In this document: positions 1-10,421 of the stretch, piece after piece
Layout of the letters: every line of letters starts with the position of its first letter
Numbering within the stretch: position 1 is the first letter of the stretch
NCBI GenBank assembly: GCA_964006375.1
Contig: OZ023269.1
Span: 64,228,029-64,292,028, forward strand
Length of the DNA: 64,000 bases
Direction: 5' to 3'
From: Tillus elongatus
Taxonomy: Eukaryota > Arthropoda > Insecta > Coleoptera > Cleridae
Translations under genes and position numbers: made by a program
Notes under the pieces: generated by a model
What the model saw: only the letters and a program-made list of their open reading frames with translations
What the model was told of the DNA's origin: nothing
Databases searched by the model: none

Positions 1-563
1 TTGTTACATGGGTCAAAGTGAAATTTAACATTATACTTTTTAGTTACAGCCATTAGACATTTTAAAAGTTTAACATTGGCAAAATGAGCAGCACTAAAAA
101 TAGTTTCATCGACTAATGAGTCAATTTTTTTATATTTGAAAGAAATATTTTTGTTTCATATCTTTCATCAAAATTTTTCAAACCTCCACATGCTAATAAA
201 GTAAACAAATAATATTTTTCACAAATCGTTGAATCTATGTGATTCTTACCAAGTAAATCATCCAATTCCAAAATACTCATGGCCGTCACGTTTCACTACT
301 TTAATTAGTTCGTCCATAAACTTGTCTAACTTTAATTTTCATTCCACCAATAATGAAGTCAAATCAATGTTGCAAACTTCGCTCTCAACTAAATAGTTAA
401 AAGCTTCATCTGGAACAGCTATTTTATTCAAAATGGCTACAGCGACTGGTAAATTTTCTTCACAAGGATTTCTAGTAATTATATGTCGTAAAGTACGTTT
501 ACAAATTGTTTGTGTTTCACCACATAACCGGGAGAAAAGTTCTGAATATAAGTATTGACTCAT
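1..563 (-). pseudogene. Unrecognised virus-like ORF, broken and cut by the window edge
   Basis: An open frame of 74 codons starts at the ATG at 563 (MSQYLYSELFS). Related-looking reading continues toward position 1 in other frames, with a restart near 280 (MSILELDDLLGK) and a further stretch near 30-110 containing SAAHFANVKLLKC, which faintly resembles an ankyrin helix pair. I see at least two frameshifts and one stop. It lies on the same strand as, and just downstream of, the polymerase pseudogene, so I infer it belongs to the same integrated element. I do not recognise the family. The C-terminal end lies outside the window. Confidence 0.4.
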
Positions 564-632
564 GTTTAGAGCTAAAATAAGTGGTACGTTTTAAATAAAT
601 GTTACTAATATATTTCACCCCCCACCCTAAAA

Positions 633-1328
633 CTATTGTTCAATGTCACTTTCAGCAGCCTCCTTCATTACTTGAATAAGGCGGTCTAATCTTTCGTCAG
701 CTGATAGACTTGTCAATGGTATATCTATATGCCCCCAAGCCAAAGTTGCGCTTGATAAAGGGATGAGATATCGTTTGTCATCTTTATTAGATAAAGCGAT
801 TTTGCGTATAAGGTTGGTAAAAATCTGATGCGATTCTGACTTAAAGACATACATGAAACAATGTACGGTTGAACATTCTCCATCCACAATTGCTTTATAA
901 TGTTTAAGTTCTAATTGCTTTTTAATGCTAGCCTTACTTACTCCTTTCGCCTTTTTAGAAAGTGTATCTGGAGAATTTATACAATATGCTTTCGCAGAGG
1001 TACCGTAATATGATTCTAAGACTTTCCCGGCATATTCGTCCTTCATTTTTCCTATAGTCGATAAGGTTTTCGGAATGCTATGAATATTATGTAGATCATA
1101 ATTAGAAGTATCATATTTAACAATGTGCTGTTTTATATCATCATAAAAATTTTCAGTTTTAACATAAATTATTAAAGAATCCGTATCTGTATATAAAAGA
1201 GATACATTATCACCGTATAATGGTTTTAAAAACCCGTAAAAAAATTCGTAAATGACAGTTTTTGATATATCTAATATTGAAAATCCAACATAGATAGGTT
1301 TGTTATATTCAACGTGAGTTTTTTGCAT
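633..1328 (-). pseudogene. PolB C-terminal segment with motif C (YTDTDS)
   Basis: Motif C, SLLYTDTDSLIIYV, lies near residue 45 and keeps both catalytic aspartates. It is preceded by the conserved hydrophobic helix ISKTVIYEFFYGFLKPLYG. The rest is the thumb, ending with AAESDIEQ at 633. The apparent ATG at 1328 is internal: family-like residues (NYISRPHFKESKIF) can be read upstream in the same frame before the break at about 1390. Together with the segments above this completes the polymerase. The next ORF downstream lies about 70 bp beyond its stop. Confidence 0.85.
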
Positions 1329-1409
1329 TTGAATGGCTACTACATTTTTACAAAAAATTTTGGATTCTTTAAAATGTGGTCTACTTATATAATTTTCAGC
1401 ACCATTTTT

Positions 1410-1964
1410 TCACGATTTTTTTTGTGTTGCTAGCTTGATATTTACGCGGTTTTCAACATTTTCAATGGTTTTTCCAAATATACAATTTATTATCAATTTA
1501 AAACTACGGCGCTTAAAATTATTCTTGGCAGAATTCCGCAACTTTGTATTTAACTCTATATATGGTTTAAGCCATGCCGATTGAAAAAATTTTATACCTC
1601 TGTAAATGTTTACTAATTTAAGACCATACTTTAGACATTGCTTTAAATTTCTGTAGTGTAAAATATATTTTTCTTTATTTCGTAAATTTGGAATTAGTTT
1701 TCGACTTTGGCTACCATGTGGTTTATAATTTTCCGGACAAAACGGTAGGTCATTATGATAGTCGTGTAAATATGTAGGATATTCAAGATCAACTTCCACA
1801 ATGTAGCCAGTCTCTGCATCGTCTGGAATATTTAAAACAGTATTATGTAAAGTCTGAATTTCCCCATTTGAGAGCCAATGAAAATTTCCCTTTGGAAGAC
1901 TCTGCGCCATAACGTATGCATACATGCTCGTAAAGTCAATATTCATAATAAATGAGTTTGGCAT
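1410..1964 (-). pseudogene. PolB palm segment with motifs A and B
   Basis: Motif A is NIDFTSMYAYVMAQSLP near residue 8 and keeps its metal-binding aspartate. Motif B is KLIINCIFGKTIENVENR near residue 155, the K-x3-N-x2-YG type helix of protein-primed PolB, with Tyr replaced by Phe. The intervening region (YILHYRNLKQCLKYGL) matches the TPR insertions of this group. The frame ends at an A-run near 1410-1418, after which the next palm segment is reached by at least two further shifts. Confidence 0.85.
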
Positions 1965-2026
1965 TGAGGGGTCATAATTTGGAAGAAATTTATTGTTGGC
2001 AATGGCTTTTCGCTGAATGCAAGTAC

Positions 2027-2899
2027 TTACACCACCTCGAATACCTTTTTTTTTAAATGTAGCATATCAATATCAGTTAATAATTCTAATTCAACTTTTG
2101 TGTATCTTAACATTGCATTCCAACTTAAACCTGGAGCTGTGTAGTAATGGGCCGGGTCAAGTTTGTATGTTCTGAGACATAAATCCCTATAGTTTTCAAA
2201 AACATCAGCGAGCAATAGCACATCAGACATTAAGTAAAAGTCAAAGTAGTCTCCTAAAGCTTTACAATTTAAAACACGCCATGCATTGCAAGCCCTATTA
2301 TAGTCTTCCTGAGAGACTTCTTCACTTCGAAGGTCATCATAAAATTTATCTTTGCTTGGCAAGGATGTTTCATGAAATTTAAAAAAATCAGTCATATACG
2401 TGTAAGGAAAAACCCCCTTGCACCTCATAATGGTAAATTTTTGATCATCAGAAAATAACTTGCGAACTTCACGGCATTGATATGATTCTAAGTTTGAAGC
2501 CAGTTCATCTAATGAAGCGGATAAAAATTGATACGAGTCTAAAAATTTCATTTGAAGAAAAAGTGTTTTTATTGTACCATCTTTACTAGTATATTTACAA
2601 ACTGGAAGTTTTTTCGCAAAAGAAATGTATTTTTGAAATGTTTGAGGAATTACAGTCACTTCTTCTTGATTTACAGCGAGTTGTTTGACAAAGAGATGTG
2701 CATCATAGTTTTTCAAATTATGGAAAAAAATTGGTATTTGCAAACGGGTTTTAAAATTAAGGTTGCAGGCATTGTGTGCTGCACCTCTAAAGTTTCCCGT
2801 AGAGTGGCAGTGATCTTTTACTTTTACATCTGAATCTGTAAATAGCATTTTACAAATATGACAAAGGGTTGCTTCATTGATTTTTTTTAATCTTGGCAT
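2027..2899 (-). pseudogene. PolB segment: endonuclease VII-like cluster, Exo II, Exo III
   Basis: Residues 13-47 carry CHICKMLF, then DHCHSTGNFRGAAHNACN, the Cys-Cys-His-Cys pattern of recombination endonuclease VII (HNH/ββα-metal) proteins embedded in many Polinton-like PolBs. Exo II follows directly (FFHNLKNYDAHLFVKQLA) and Exo III lies near residue 222 (FYLMSDVLLLADVFENY, Y-x3-D intact). The frame is lost at a run of nine T/A at 2043-2052, exactly where the family continues with a GIRGG-type motif readable in the next frame. The overlap with the upstream frame at 2887-2899 marks another single indel. Confidence 0.85.
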
Positions 2900-4064
2900 G
2901 TTAAAGGTTTCATTTTAGTTATCGGTTTTAAATGCTTATAATAATTATCTCGTAAATCACTTTCTAATCTAGAAATAAAAACCTGTGTCGCATCAGTATT
3001 TTTGTACAAAACTAATTTAGATAATTCATCGTTAAACGAACATTTTATGTAATAGGCAAATGAACAAGGTATATGTTTATATTTTTTAATAGTGAAAGTT
3101 TCTTTGTTATTAACATCAGTATTATCTTCTACAGGTTCTAGCACCCATGCAAAGTCGGCAAAAACGCAGAATGGCAATCTCAGCTGCTTTTGGAAATTTT
3201 CAAATTTTAAAACATTGTCTAAAACCGTATTCCCCAACTTATCGGTCCTTGTATTTAACAGTGGCATTTTTGCAGTCACATAGCTACAATCATTTTGAGT
3301 ATGTCGAAGTAGCTTTCCTCTACAAGCAAAATATTGTAAACAACCATCACAAAAATGCTTCACTCGTGTGTTTTTCGATATCTGAGAGGAAATTAGTCTA
3401 GAAAAATTATTTATAAGACAATAGTGATAATTTCCTTCACAATCATCAAGTAGCAATAAGTTTATGTGAATGGACTGCTTTTTCTGTGTATAATGAAGAT
3501 GACCCGTAACTTGAAGTCGATAGATATTATTTTTAAAACATTTCTCTAAACCGTAAACATTAATAGACATATTTTTTTTTCAAATTCAGGGAGTGATTTT
3601 AATGCGACAGGAAATGATAAATCAGTAAAATCGATACAGGTATCGCTAAAATTCGGATATGAGCTTGGTGAAGAAACTGAACCAGTTGGTTTATAAATAG
3701 CAGCTAGTATTGACCAAGCAAAACAATATACATCATTATTTTTGATATTAATTATAGATTTTTTTAAGGCAATTTCTCTTGGTAATGGTAAGTAAGAAGC
3801 AGCTCTTAAAGGATTATATTTATTAATATTTATTTCCAAATATATTTCTTTTTCCAGCGCCCAACCCGAATCTCTTTCTGTAAAATCAGCCGCTTTTTCA
3901 TCAATGGTGGTAGTAAAATCATTAAACAAATTTTCTAAATCAGATGAAACTGTTGTTATTTTATTAGATGTGTTATGAGATTTTATTTCTCTTATATTAC
4001 GAGAGGGTAAAATATATAATCCAAATAATTCAAAATTACATTTAAATGACGTTAATTTATGAAG
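2887..4064 (-). pseudogene. PolB central segment: conserved N-terminal domain, finger 2, Exo I
   Basis: From about 4064 to 3546 one frame carries the family hallmark ERDSGWALEKEIYLEININK followed by YLPLPREIALKKSIINI. A shift near 3550-3570 leads to the frame 3570-2887, which holds a second finger (CDGCLQYFACRGKLLRHTQ) and Exo I (FCVFADFAWVLEPV). In active family members Exo I reads D-x-E. Here the glutamate position is alanine, so proofreading would be lost even if the frame were open. The apparent start at 3929 is a TTG and is not a real start. Confidence 0.8.
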
Positions 4065-4616
4065 TTAATTTCTAAGCATATCAATAGATTTATCCTTAAC
4101 ACTATTCATATAATCATTAATATTGAGTCCTGTATAATTAGAAGTAATTTGATAACTCACTATTCTACCTTTAAATGTGCTCCTGCAAACATGAACACCA
4201 TCTGCTAAAGGTTTCCAAAACCGAGCTTTGTGCTTGATACTTTTGATATGTCCAGCATACATGTTGGCAGGAACTTCACAGTCACATGCACTGCATCGTA
4301 TGGTCGCAGCTGGTTGATTTGTTGTGGACAGTCCAGCGTTAGAATTGTCTGTCGGTGATATTGCAACATTCCTGATTCCACTAGGTCCAGCGATATTGGA
4401 AATTGTCGCCACGTCGACAGCTGTGCGACTGCGATTTGTGGTCGACAGGCCAGCGTTAGAATTATCTTCCATGTCGACAGCTGTACGGCGGCGTTTTTTT
4501 GGTGGTTCACAGTGCGTACGGTTTATGTCTCTGGCACAACGTACAGTTCTGTGGTGTCGACTGAGGTTGTCCTGCCTAGTAAAGATTTTTTGACAGGTCG
4601 TACATGTTAGACTCAT
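4065..4616 (-). pseudogene. PolB N-terminal segment with C2H2 finger and Ser/Thr-rich repeats
   Basis: The frame begins at ATG 4616. Residues 5-25 form a C2H2 finger (CTTCQKIFTRQDNLSRHH). A hydrophilic stretch follows in which TTN/NAGLST-type units repeat two or three times (about residues 45-105). A second Cys/His cluster (CSACDCEVPANMYAGH) comes next, then the motif FKGRIVSYQITSN that precedes the conserved domain in this family. The frame ends at 4065. The adjacent frame resumes at once with family-typical residues (FELFGLYILP), so one indel near 4065-4080 separates the two pieces. An overlapping 101-codon frame on the same strand is a shadow of this one. Confidence 0.75.
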
Positions 4617-4789
4617 GTTGATAAAGCGATTCTCTATCCATCAAATTAAGCCACTAAATACTTGATTATGTGTCGGCGTTACTCGGCGGAGACCAGCTTG
4701 AAGGTCCATAATCATCCCCCGACATATTTTATTCTACAATAAACAAGTTTCTATTGATAAATTGTCAATTGATTGTGTTAAAACTTGTA

Positions 4790-5245
4790 TTAAAAAAAAG
4801 ATCTTTTATGTTACCCCTACTGCGAGCGCGAAACGCGAGACGTTTGTATTTTTTGTTTTTTACCCCCCCACCCCCCTCTTCCCCTATTTTTACCCACACT
4901 TGGTCAACAATAAAGCAGCAAAAAAAATATGTAAACACCCACAGCGAACTGTGTCTAGCTTTTTTCCCCATTTAAACTGGAATTAAAAATCTAAAATAAT
5001 GAAACTTATTGATTGTATTAACATTTCGATTTAAAAAGGTGTTTTATGTAACCCCAACTGCGAGCGCGCAGAGCGAGCTATTATTTTCGCGCTTCGCGCG
5101 ATTTTTTTTTACCAGAACCCCCCCCATCCCCCCTTACCCCATCTTTACTTCCACCCCGCACCCCTTTTATCTACAATAAAGCACCTAAAAAATTTAAACA
5201 CAGCGAACCGTGGCTAGCTTTTTTCCACATTTAAACTATAATCCA
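4790..5245. repeat. Tandem pair of about 200-bp blocks with GC-rich palindromes and C-tracts
   Basis: Blocks 4790-4990 and 5030-5245 are diverged direct copies. Each holds, in order, a T-rich start, CTGCGAGCGCG with inverted CGCG/CTCGC motifs, a long C-tract, CAATAAAGCA, a CAGCGAACYGTG motif, GCTAGCTTTTTTCC and ATTTAAACT. The second copy adds the perfect palindrome TCGCGCTTCGCGCGA. They separate the polymerase (minus) from the acidic ORF (minus), so they could be promoter or terminator blocks, or relics of a duplicated gene end. No function is assigned. Between 4620 and 4790 I see no gene. Confidence 0.6.
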
Positions 5246-5249
5246 AAAT

Positions 5250-5602
5250 CTAAAAAAAAAACGAAGCTAGCTGTGCAATGTTGGCTAATGCATCATCATC
5301 TTCAGTGGGCATAAAAGCTTCCATGTCTGCCGAAGACGACTCCAACTGCGTGAAAGGAATGCTTTCAAAAAAACTGTCGTCTCCAGCAGACATAAGAGCT
5401 TCCATATCTGCCAGTGCACTTGGGGCCGGCGCTATCCCTGAAGACGACGACGATTCGATGTCTACCACTGCACTTGGAGCCGGCGCTGTCCCTGAAGACG
5501 ACGCCGACTCCAACTGTGTAAACGGAATGTTTTAAAAAAACTGTCGTCTTCAGCAGACATAAGAGCTTCCATGTCTGCCAGTGCACTTGGGGCCGGTTCC
5601 AT
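5250..5602 (-). pseudogene. Acidic repeat protein, frameshifted
   Basis: The reading starts at ATG 5602 and is built from repeats of about 30 residues. Each has an APSALADMEALMS-type segment, an acidic Asp/Glu/Ser segment (DDSFFESIPFTQLESSS), and an Ala-Pro hinge. A single missing base at about 5534-5540, visible by comparing GCTTTCAAAAAAACTG with GTTTTAAAAAAACTG in the neighbouring repeat, breaks the frame. The second frame is open to 5250. Alternating acidic and hydrophobic blocks resemble transcription activation domains, but that is only a composition argument. It shares strand with the polymerase and may be an accessory gene of the same element. Confidence 0.5.
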
Positions 5603-5742
5603 TTTAAACTTTAATTTAAACTACTATTTTCTCACACACTAAAAAAACTGTACTGTCGCTTTTCAACTTTCCTCAGTATATGTACCTCTTTCCAAGGTTG
5701 TGTAGAGTGTTGGTGAACATGTAGAGTGGGGGTAGACATGTG

Positions 5743-5761
5743 CCGAGTCAAGGTGACTCGG
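5743..5761. promoter_or_regulatory. Perfect 8-bp inverted repeat upstream of the five-exon gene
   Basis: CCGAGTCA and TGACTCGG face each other across AGG. The half-site TGACTC is AP-1-like. It lies about 120 bp upstream of the start codon of the spliced acidic gene at 5881, so it is a candidate regulatory site. Nothing else supports a function. Confidence 0.35.
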
Positions 5762-5880
5762 ACAAGGTTTAATGGCTGATTAACATTAACGAATATTTTT
5801 TTGTTCCATTATACAGAAGTCTGGAGCAATAAATAAATTGTGAAATAAAAATTTCTTGTATATCTTTAGTATATGAAAAA

Positions 5881-6446
5881 ATGGCGGCAAATAAGGACGC
5901 TATTTTTATTATTATTGATGATGGTCGCCGAAGCGTCGGTTTAGACGATACGACGTCGACCACATTATTGGAGGATGTGGGAGCCGTCGGAAATGCTCTT
6001 TTACAGGATGTGTTGGATGAGTTAGAGGTATTCTTTTTTTAATTTTCCATATACGCTCATTTTTTTACTGGGTTAAATATTGTAAGATATGTTTAATAAT
6101 ATAATATATTTCATTTAATAGATCGCAGGGTTCAAGAGGAAAACCACGAGCATTTAGAGGTATATAGTATTTTTTGCATGAAACATTTATTGCACTAAAT
6201 ATGTTTTTTTTTAATAGGGTGATTTTGCGGAAGACCAAATTCAGGAAAATCATCATGAGGTATAATTCCTTTTTTGATTCTTGTTTTTTTATATTTAATT
6301 ATAATGTTTTTTTATTTCTTTTGCAGATAGTTAATGAAAATCGAGTTGAAGAGGTATGGTGCCATATTTTTTCACTTAAATTATCATTTTATTTATTGTT
6401 AATTTAATTACAGCATCCAGAAGACTCGGGTTATGAATCGGATTAG
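5881..6446 (+). CDS. Five-exon acidic micro-exon gene, unknown function
   Basis: Predicted exons are 5881-6027, about 6139-6159, 6218-6259, 6327-6353 and 6414-6446. The reading starts MAANKDAIFIIIDDGRRS and ends DSGYESD-stop, about 90 residues, strongly Asp/Glu-rich, with no signal peptide or membrane segment. Each internal exon ends in GAG followed by GTA, and all junctions are phase 0. The acceptors at 6217, 6326 and 6413 follow T-rich tracts (AATAG, TTGCAG, TTACAG). Introns are 58-111 bp. The acceptor of exon 2 is uncertain: AAGAG at 6138 keeps the frame, while the better AG at 6121 would hit a stop. AATAAA follows at about 6520. I do not recognise the protein. Micro-exons argue for a host-expressed gene rather than an intact viral one. 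Confidence 0.55.
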
Positions 6447-6517
6447 AATTAGTTTTTTAATTATATATTTTTTTAATTTATATCTAGATTAGTTTTTTTT
6501 TGTAAAAATGTAGTCTG

Positions 6518-6526
6518 TAATAAACA
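6518..6526 (+). terminator. Polyadenylation signal of the five-exon gene
   Basis: TAATAAACA about 75 bp beyond the TAG stop at 6446 fits a 3' UTR of ordinary length for such a gene. Confidence 0.45.
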
Positions 6527-7204
6527 AATAATTCCTAAATTATCATTTTTTTACCTTAATCATAATCAGCGCTATAGTAGTAAATTTTACTAAAAAATGT
6601 TCTAAATTAATTAATCAATATATAACGAGTACAGCAATGATTTAATTTCAATGAAATTACTTGTATGAAAATAAATTTAGAATGTTCCATACCACGATAT
6701 AATCAAAACCCTTTTACAAAAATAATTTCTTTTACTTCTTAGCATTTAAAAAAAGTTCAGAACGCAGTAAGTGCGTTATGGTAGTGAATTTTTATTAAAT
6801 GCTTCAAATTTGAATAACTCAATTTTCTATAAACGTAGAAAGTTTAATTTTGCTACGTAGTAAGGTCTTTAAAAAAGGCAAGACTTGCACAAATTTTCAT
6901 TTAAATAAGTTGGAAATTTTCGGAGAAAAATTTTTTTTTCGAAAGAAACTTAAAATTTGAATAACTCCATTTTCTATAAACTTAGAAAGTTGAATTTTAG
7001 TACCTTGTAAGGCCTCTCCTAAGGCAATATATCCATCAAATTTCATTAAAACAGCTTTGTAATTTAAATAAAAATAAATTTTTAGAAGGAAAACCTCGTC
7101 CTATTTTCCTGGCTGAACTCATCCAAGCCATTAATAAAAGAAAGGCACTTGCCCAGTTTCATCGAAATCGGTTAATTATTTTTTGAGTTATCGGATACAT
7201 ACAT

Positions 7205-7320
<116 letters not shown>

Positions 7321-7379
7321 AAATTGAAACTGACCCCGGATATGAGTTCTAGGGGTCATAGTTCGCGCTCATTTGAAAA

Positions 7380-8345
7380 AATTTTTGCAGTGTCACCATC
7401 GATACCTCTCTATTAGTGAATTTTTCTCAATAAAAATGAATGTAACTTGATTATCTAAAATAAATTGATTTTATTATGAAATATATAATAAATTATATCA
7501 TCTATTATGTTACAAGATGCACCAGAAAAAATGTACACCAAAATACTGTCTAAATGTGAAAAAGAACACTCATTTGCAAGTTTTCATTGGTCATTTTTCC
7601 ATAATTATAATATATAGATTGCAGCGTTATGGTAGTGAATTTTTATAAAAAAATTTATCAATATATAATCAGATTTATTTTCCATTTGTATGAAAAAAAT
7701 GTTTCCTACCACGATATAATTAAAGCCTGCTTTTTTTATAAACAATTGTCAATATTTTTTTAATTCAGCTTCTTATTGAAAAGTTGACTGATATCACAGC
7801 AGAAAAAAAATTGGTTCTAAGGGTCCTACTTCGCGCTCATTTGAAAAAAAAATTGCAAAGTCTCACCATCGATACCTCTCTATTAGTTAATTTTTTCCAT
7901 AAAAATTCACTAAAAAATGAATGTAATTTAATTATCTAAAATGTATTGGTTTTATTGTGAAATATAATAAATTATACCATGTATTATTTTACATGATGCA
8001 CCAGAAAAAAAAATGTACACCAAAATACTGCCTAATTATATATAAATTGGAAATGTACTCTCACTTTTTTTGTATAAATGTAGTCTCTAATCAACAAATA
8101 TTTCCTAGATGGTAATTTTTCCATAATTATAGTATATAGATTGCAGCGTTATGGTAGTGAATTTTCATTAAAAAAATTATCAATATAATCAGTAAAAAAA
8201 CGACTTATTTTCCATTTCTATGAAAAAATGCTTCCTACCACGATATAATTAAAGCCTTCTTTTTTTATAAACAATTGTCAATATTTTTTGATTCAGCTTC
8301 TTATTGATAAGTTGACTGATTTTACATTAGAAAAAAATAATTCGT
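7380..8345. repeat. Tandem duplication, about 480-bp unit
   Basis: 7380-7800 and 7850-8345 are direct copies that share modules in the same order: TCTCACCATCGATACCTCTC, AATGAATGTAAYTTRATTATC, GATGCACCAGAAAAAA, ACCAAAATACTGYCTAA, ATAGATTGCAGCGTTATGG, CCTACCACGATATAATTAAA, CAGCTTCTTATTGA. Divergence is modest. It enlarges the right part of the Rep-A copy. Confidence 0.7.
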
Positions 8346-8639
8346 CTGCGAAACTAAATACGTTATATTAGCGTTTTAAACCACTTTCATAAAACTCATT
8401 TTTTTTAAATGATTACAACTGAATTTCTCCTAGAAGATTTCAGAAGCCAAAGCGAGAAATGTTAATTAAGAGAATTTGTAAAAGTGTTGCAAAACTATAA
8501 TACTTTTTTGCATAAAAAAATCTATAAAAATATACAAATTCAACATGTTTCCTAGAAACAAATTTATATATAATCTTAATCTGGAAATTATTACCATAAC
8601 GCACTTTCTGCGTCAAGAAATTCATATTAAAAAAAAAAA

Positions 8640-9474
8640 TAAAAGAGGTTAGACTCCTATAACTCAGATCTCAGACTTAATTATGTATTTAGGTGTGGTG
8701 ACAAATGTTTTACTATTATCCAAATGTATGCTTTTCATTAAAAAAATACTTAGGATTCACTACCACTACTGTTGAAATTGTGTCTTAGCAATGCTTTGTT
8801 TGTAAAATATACTGTATAATGTCAATTGAAAATATAATTAGCTATAAAAACTTACAAGATTTAGGCATTCTCTCACATTTACACATTCTAAACATTCTAA
8901 CTACCGAACTACCGTTTTTTATTTTTTACAAGATGTGCCTTGGTTAATCCAAACCAAGTGTAAACGCGTGTAAAACAATACTGAACATTATATTATACTT
9001 TATACGTTGTACGATTTCACCTGTTGCAGCTGCATGATTATATCATATCTTAAACCTGTAATTAGAGTTACCAGCATTATTATGTAAATGCCTTCTGCAG
9101 TTTATTAAATTATGGGGTCTGAAACCAAATTTGCATAAGTGCAGAGGAATTATTAAAGTACTTTCTAGATGCAAACGTTTAAATAAAGACATATATATTT
9201 ATATAATATTTATTCACTAATACATTCAAAATGGTTATTTACATAAACATACAAAATTATTCTAATAAAAATACTTTTTCCTATACGTATAGCTGAAAAC
9301 TAGATTACACTGTACATGATCTTGACGTGATCTTCAATGAAGTGCTGCTGATGTCTTGTTAAAACTGTTACAAATACTTAAACGCACTGAAATCACTACA
9401 TCATTTATATTCTACGATTCGTTGACCACTGCTTATATGAATAACAATCCTTTGTTGATTAGCTTGACATTTGC
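8640..9474. other. No gene seen
   Basis: AT-rich sequence without a convincing reading frame or repeat. TTTATT at about 9209 could be the minus-strand AATAAA of the two small ORFs to the right. Confidence 0.4.
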
Positions 9475-9759
9475 TTAAGTAATTTTGGATGATTTTTGAA
9501 AAGTATTTCTTATGGCTAAAAAAAGATATTGACAACTAGATTGCTCCATGTGATATATAAAGCCGCATTCACACAGGGCACCAAGCTGGTATTTTTTAAC
9601 AGCTGTTAAAAGTCGACTATATCTGTGAGTTAGATGGATCCAGTCGCTGTCTGTTTCATACGTTGTTCTTAATGATACAATTTCTTCTATTAACTTATTT
9701 TTTATGTGTTCTAAGACCTCTTCTATTGAACTTGGAGACGTACTGCTTACATGCTCCAT
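9475..9759 (-). CDS. Hypothetical 94-residue protein
   Basis: Intact frame from ATG 9759 to TAA 9475. It starts MEHVSSTSPSSIEEVLEHIK. Residues 12-35 look like an amphipathic or coiled helix. The C-terminal half has CECGFIYHMEQSSC, a possible single metal-binding cluster. It lies 157 bp downstream of the 150-residue ORF on the same strand, separated by a short ACT microsatellite. The two could be a bicistronic unit or two late-type viral genes. I do not recognise the family. Confidence 0.4.
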   Translation of the reverse strand: MEHVSSTSPSSIEEVLEHIKNKLIEEIVSLRTTYETDSDWIHLTHRYSRLLTAVKKYQLGALCECGFIYHMEQSSCQYLFLAIRNTFQKSSKIT

Positions 9760-9916
9760 CTTGTAAATATTTCAATCACTTTATTAAATAAAAATTTTAA
9801 CTGACTACTACTACTACTACTAATACTGTTAATATATTGATTTTCTTTTATTTCTTTAAAAACTATGTATAGGAATACAAGGTCTAACTTAAATTTTCTA
9901 CAAATTTAAAATGGTC

Positions 9917-10369
9917 TTAACTACTGACACAATTAATCATTTCTTCAATATTCCCAGCTGGACTTATTCTTACACAACCACGCATAAAAGCTACTTCGGT
10001 TGCCTGTTTGCACTGTTCTGCAGATCTATATTTTATTCGCCTGTTACAATAGGAACAATGGGATATGTATCTGCTATGGAGGTGATATCTCACGACACTT
10101 TTGTCGCACACACTAAATACTGCATACCTAGCTCCCACCAAACAATCACTGCAAACTATTGAACCCATGCAAGGATCTCCGATAAAATAAAATTTGTGGC
10201 ATTTTTCTTCACCCACGTCGACAGCCCCAAGGTGTGCATCCATTAATGCTACAGATTGAATATGGCGATTTTGCAAAACACTTCCTTCATAATTTAACGC
10301 ATATCGATGGAGAATATTTGCAGCGTTGCGTAAACTGTCCCAATTAATTAAAAAATTATGGTCCGACAT
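9917..10369 (-). CDS. Hypothetical 150-residue Cys/His-rich protein
   Basis: The longest frame begins with GTG at 10405, but the first ATG is at 10369 (MSDHNFLINWDSLRNAANIL) and is the likely start. About ten Cys and several His cluster in two groups: CMGSIVCSDCLVGARYAVF near residues 78-96 and HSRYISHCSYCNRRIKYRS near 105-125, the latter a C-x2-C zinc-ribbon or treble-clef-like knuckle. There is no signal peptide. The frame is undamaged in a window where nearly all else is broken, which suggests a recent arrival or selection. It is intron-less. A TATA/initiator pair stands upstream. Function and family are unknown. Confidence 0.5.
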   Translation of the reverse strand: MSDHNFLINWDSLRNAANILHRYALNYEGSVLQNRHIQSVALMDAHLGAVDVGEEKCHKFYFIGDPCMGSIVCSDCLVGARYAVFSVCDKSVVRYHLHSRYISHCSYCNRRIKYRSAEQCKQATEVAFMRGCVRISPAGNIEEMINCVSS

Positions 10370-10421
10370 TGTATTCCTACACACTTTAAATAAACTCGAA
10401 CTCACAGACTGCTAATACTAC

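Larger units (their letters stand above)
600..4616 (-). pseudogene. Protein-primed type-B DNA polymerase with N-terminal zinc fingers (Polinton/adintovirus type), decayed
   Basis: Successive minus-strand frames from 4616 to 633 carry, in order, an N-terminal C2H2 finger, a conserved N-terminal domain, a second C2H2 finger, Exo I, an endonuclease VII-like Cys/His cluster, Exo II, Exo III, and polymerase motifs A, B and C. The order is that of the large protein-primed PolB proteins of Polinton/Maverick, adintovirus and bidnavirus-type elements, which replicate linear DNA with terminal proteins. Breaks fall near 4070, 3550-3570, 2887-2899, 2043-2052 (a homopolymer) and 1328-1420. Each is a small indel rather than a large deletion, so the copy is either young and decaying or partly an assembly artefact. 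No terminal inverted repeats or capsid genes are visible here, so the exact element class is inferred. Confidence 0.85.

Noticed and set aside
10370..10405. GTG start at 10405
   Set aside because: Nuclear genes start with ATG; the first ATG is 10369.
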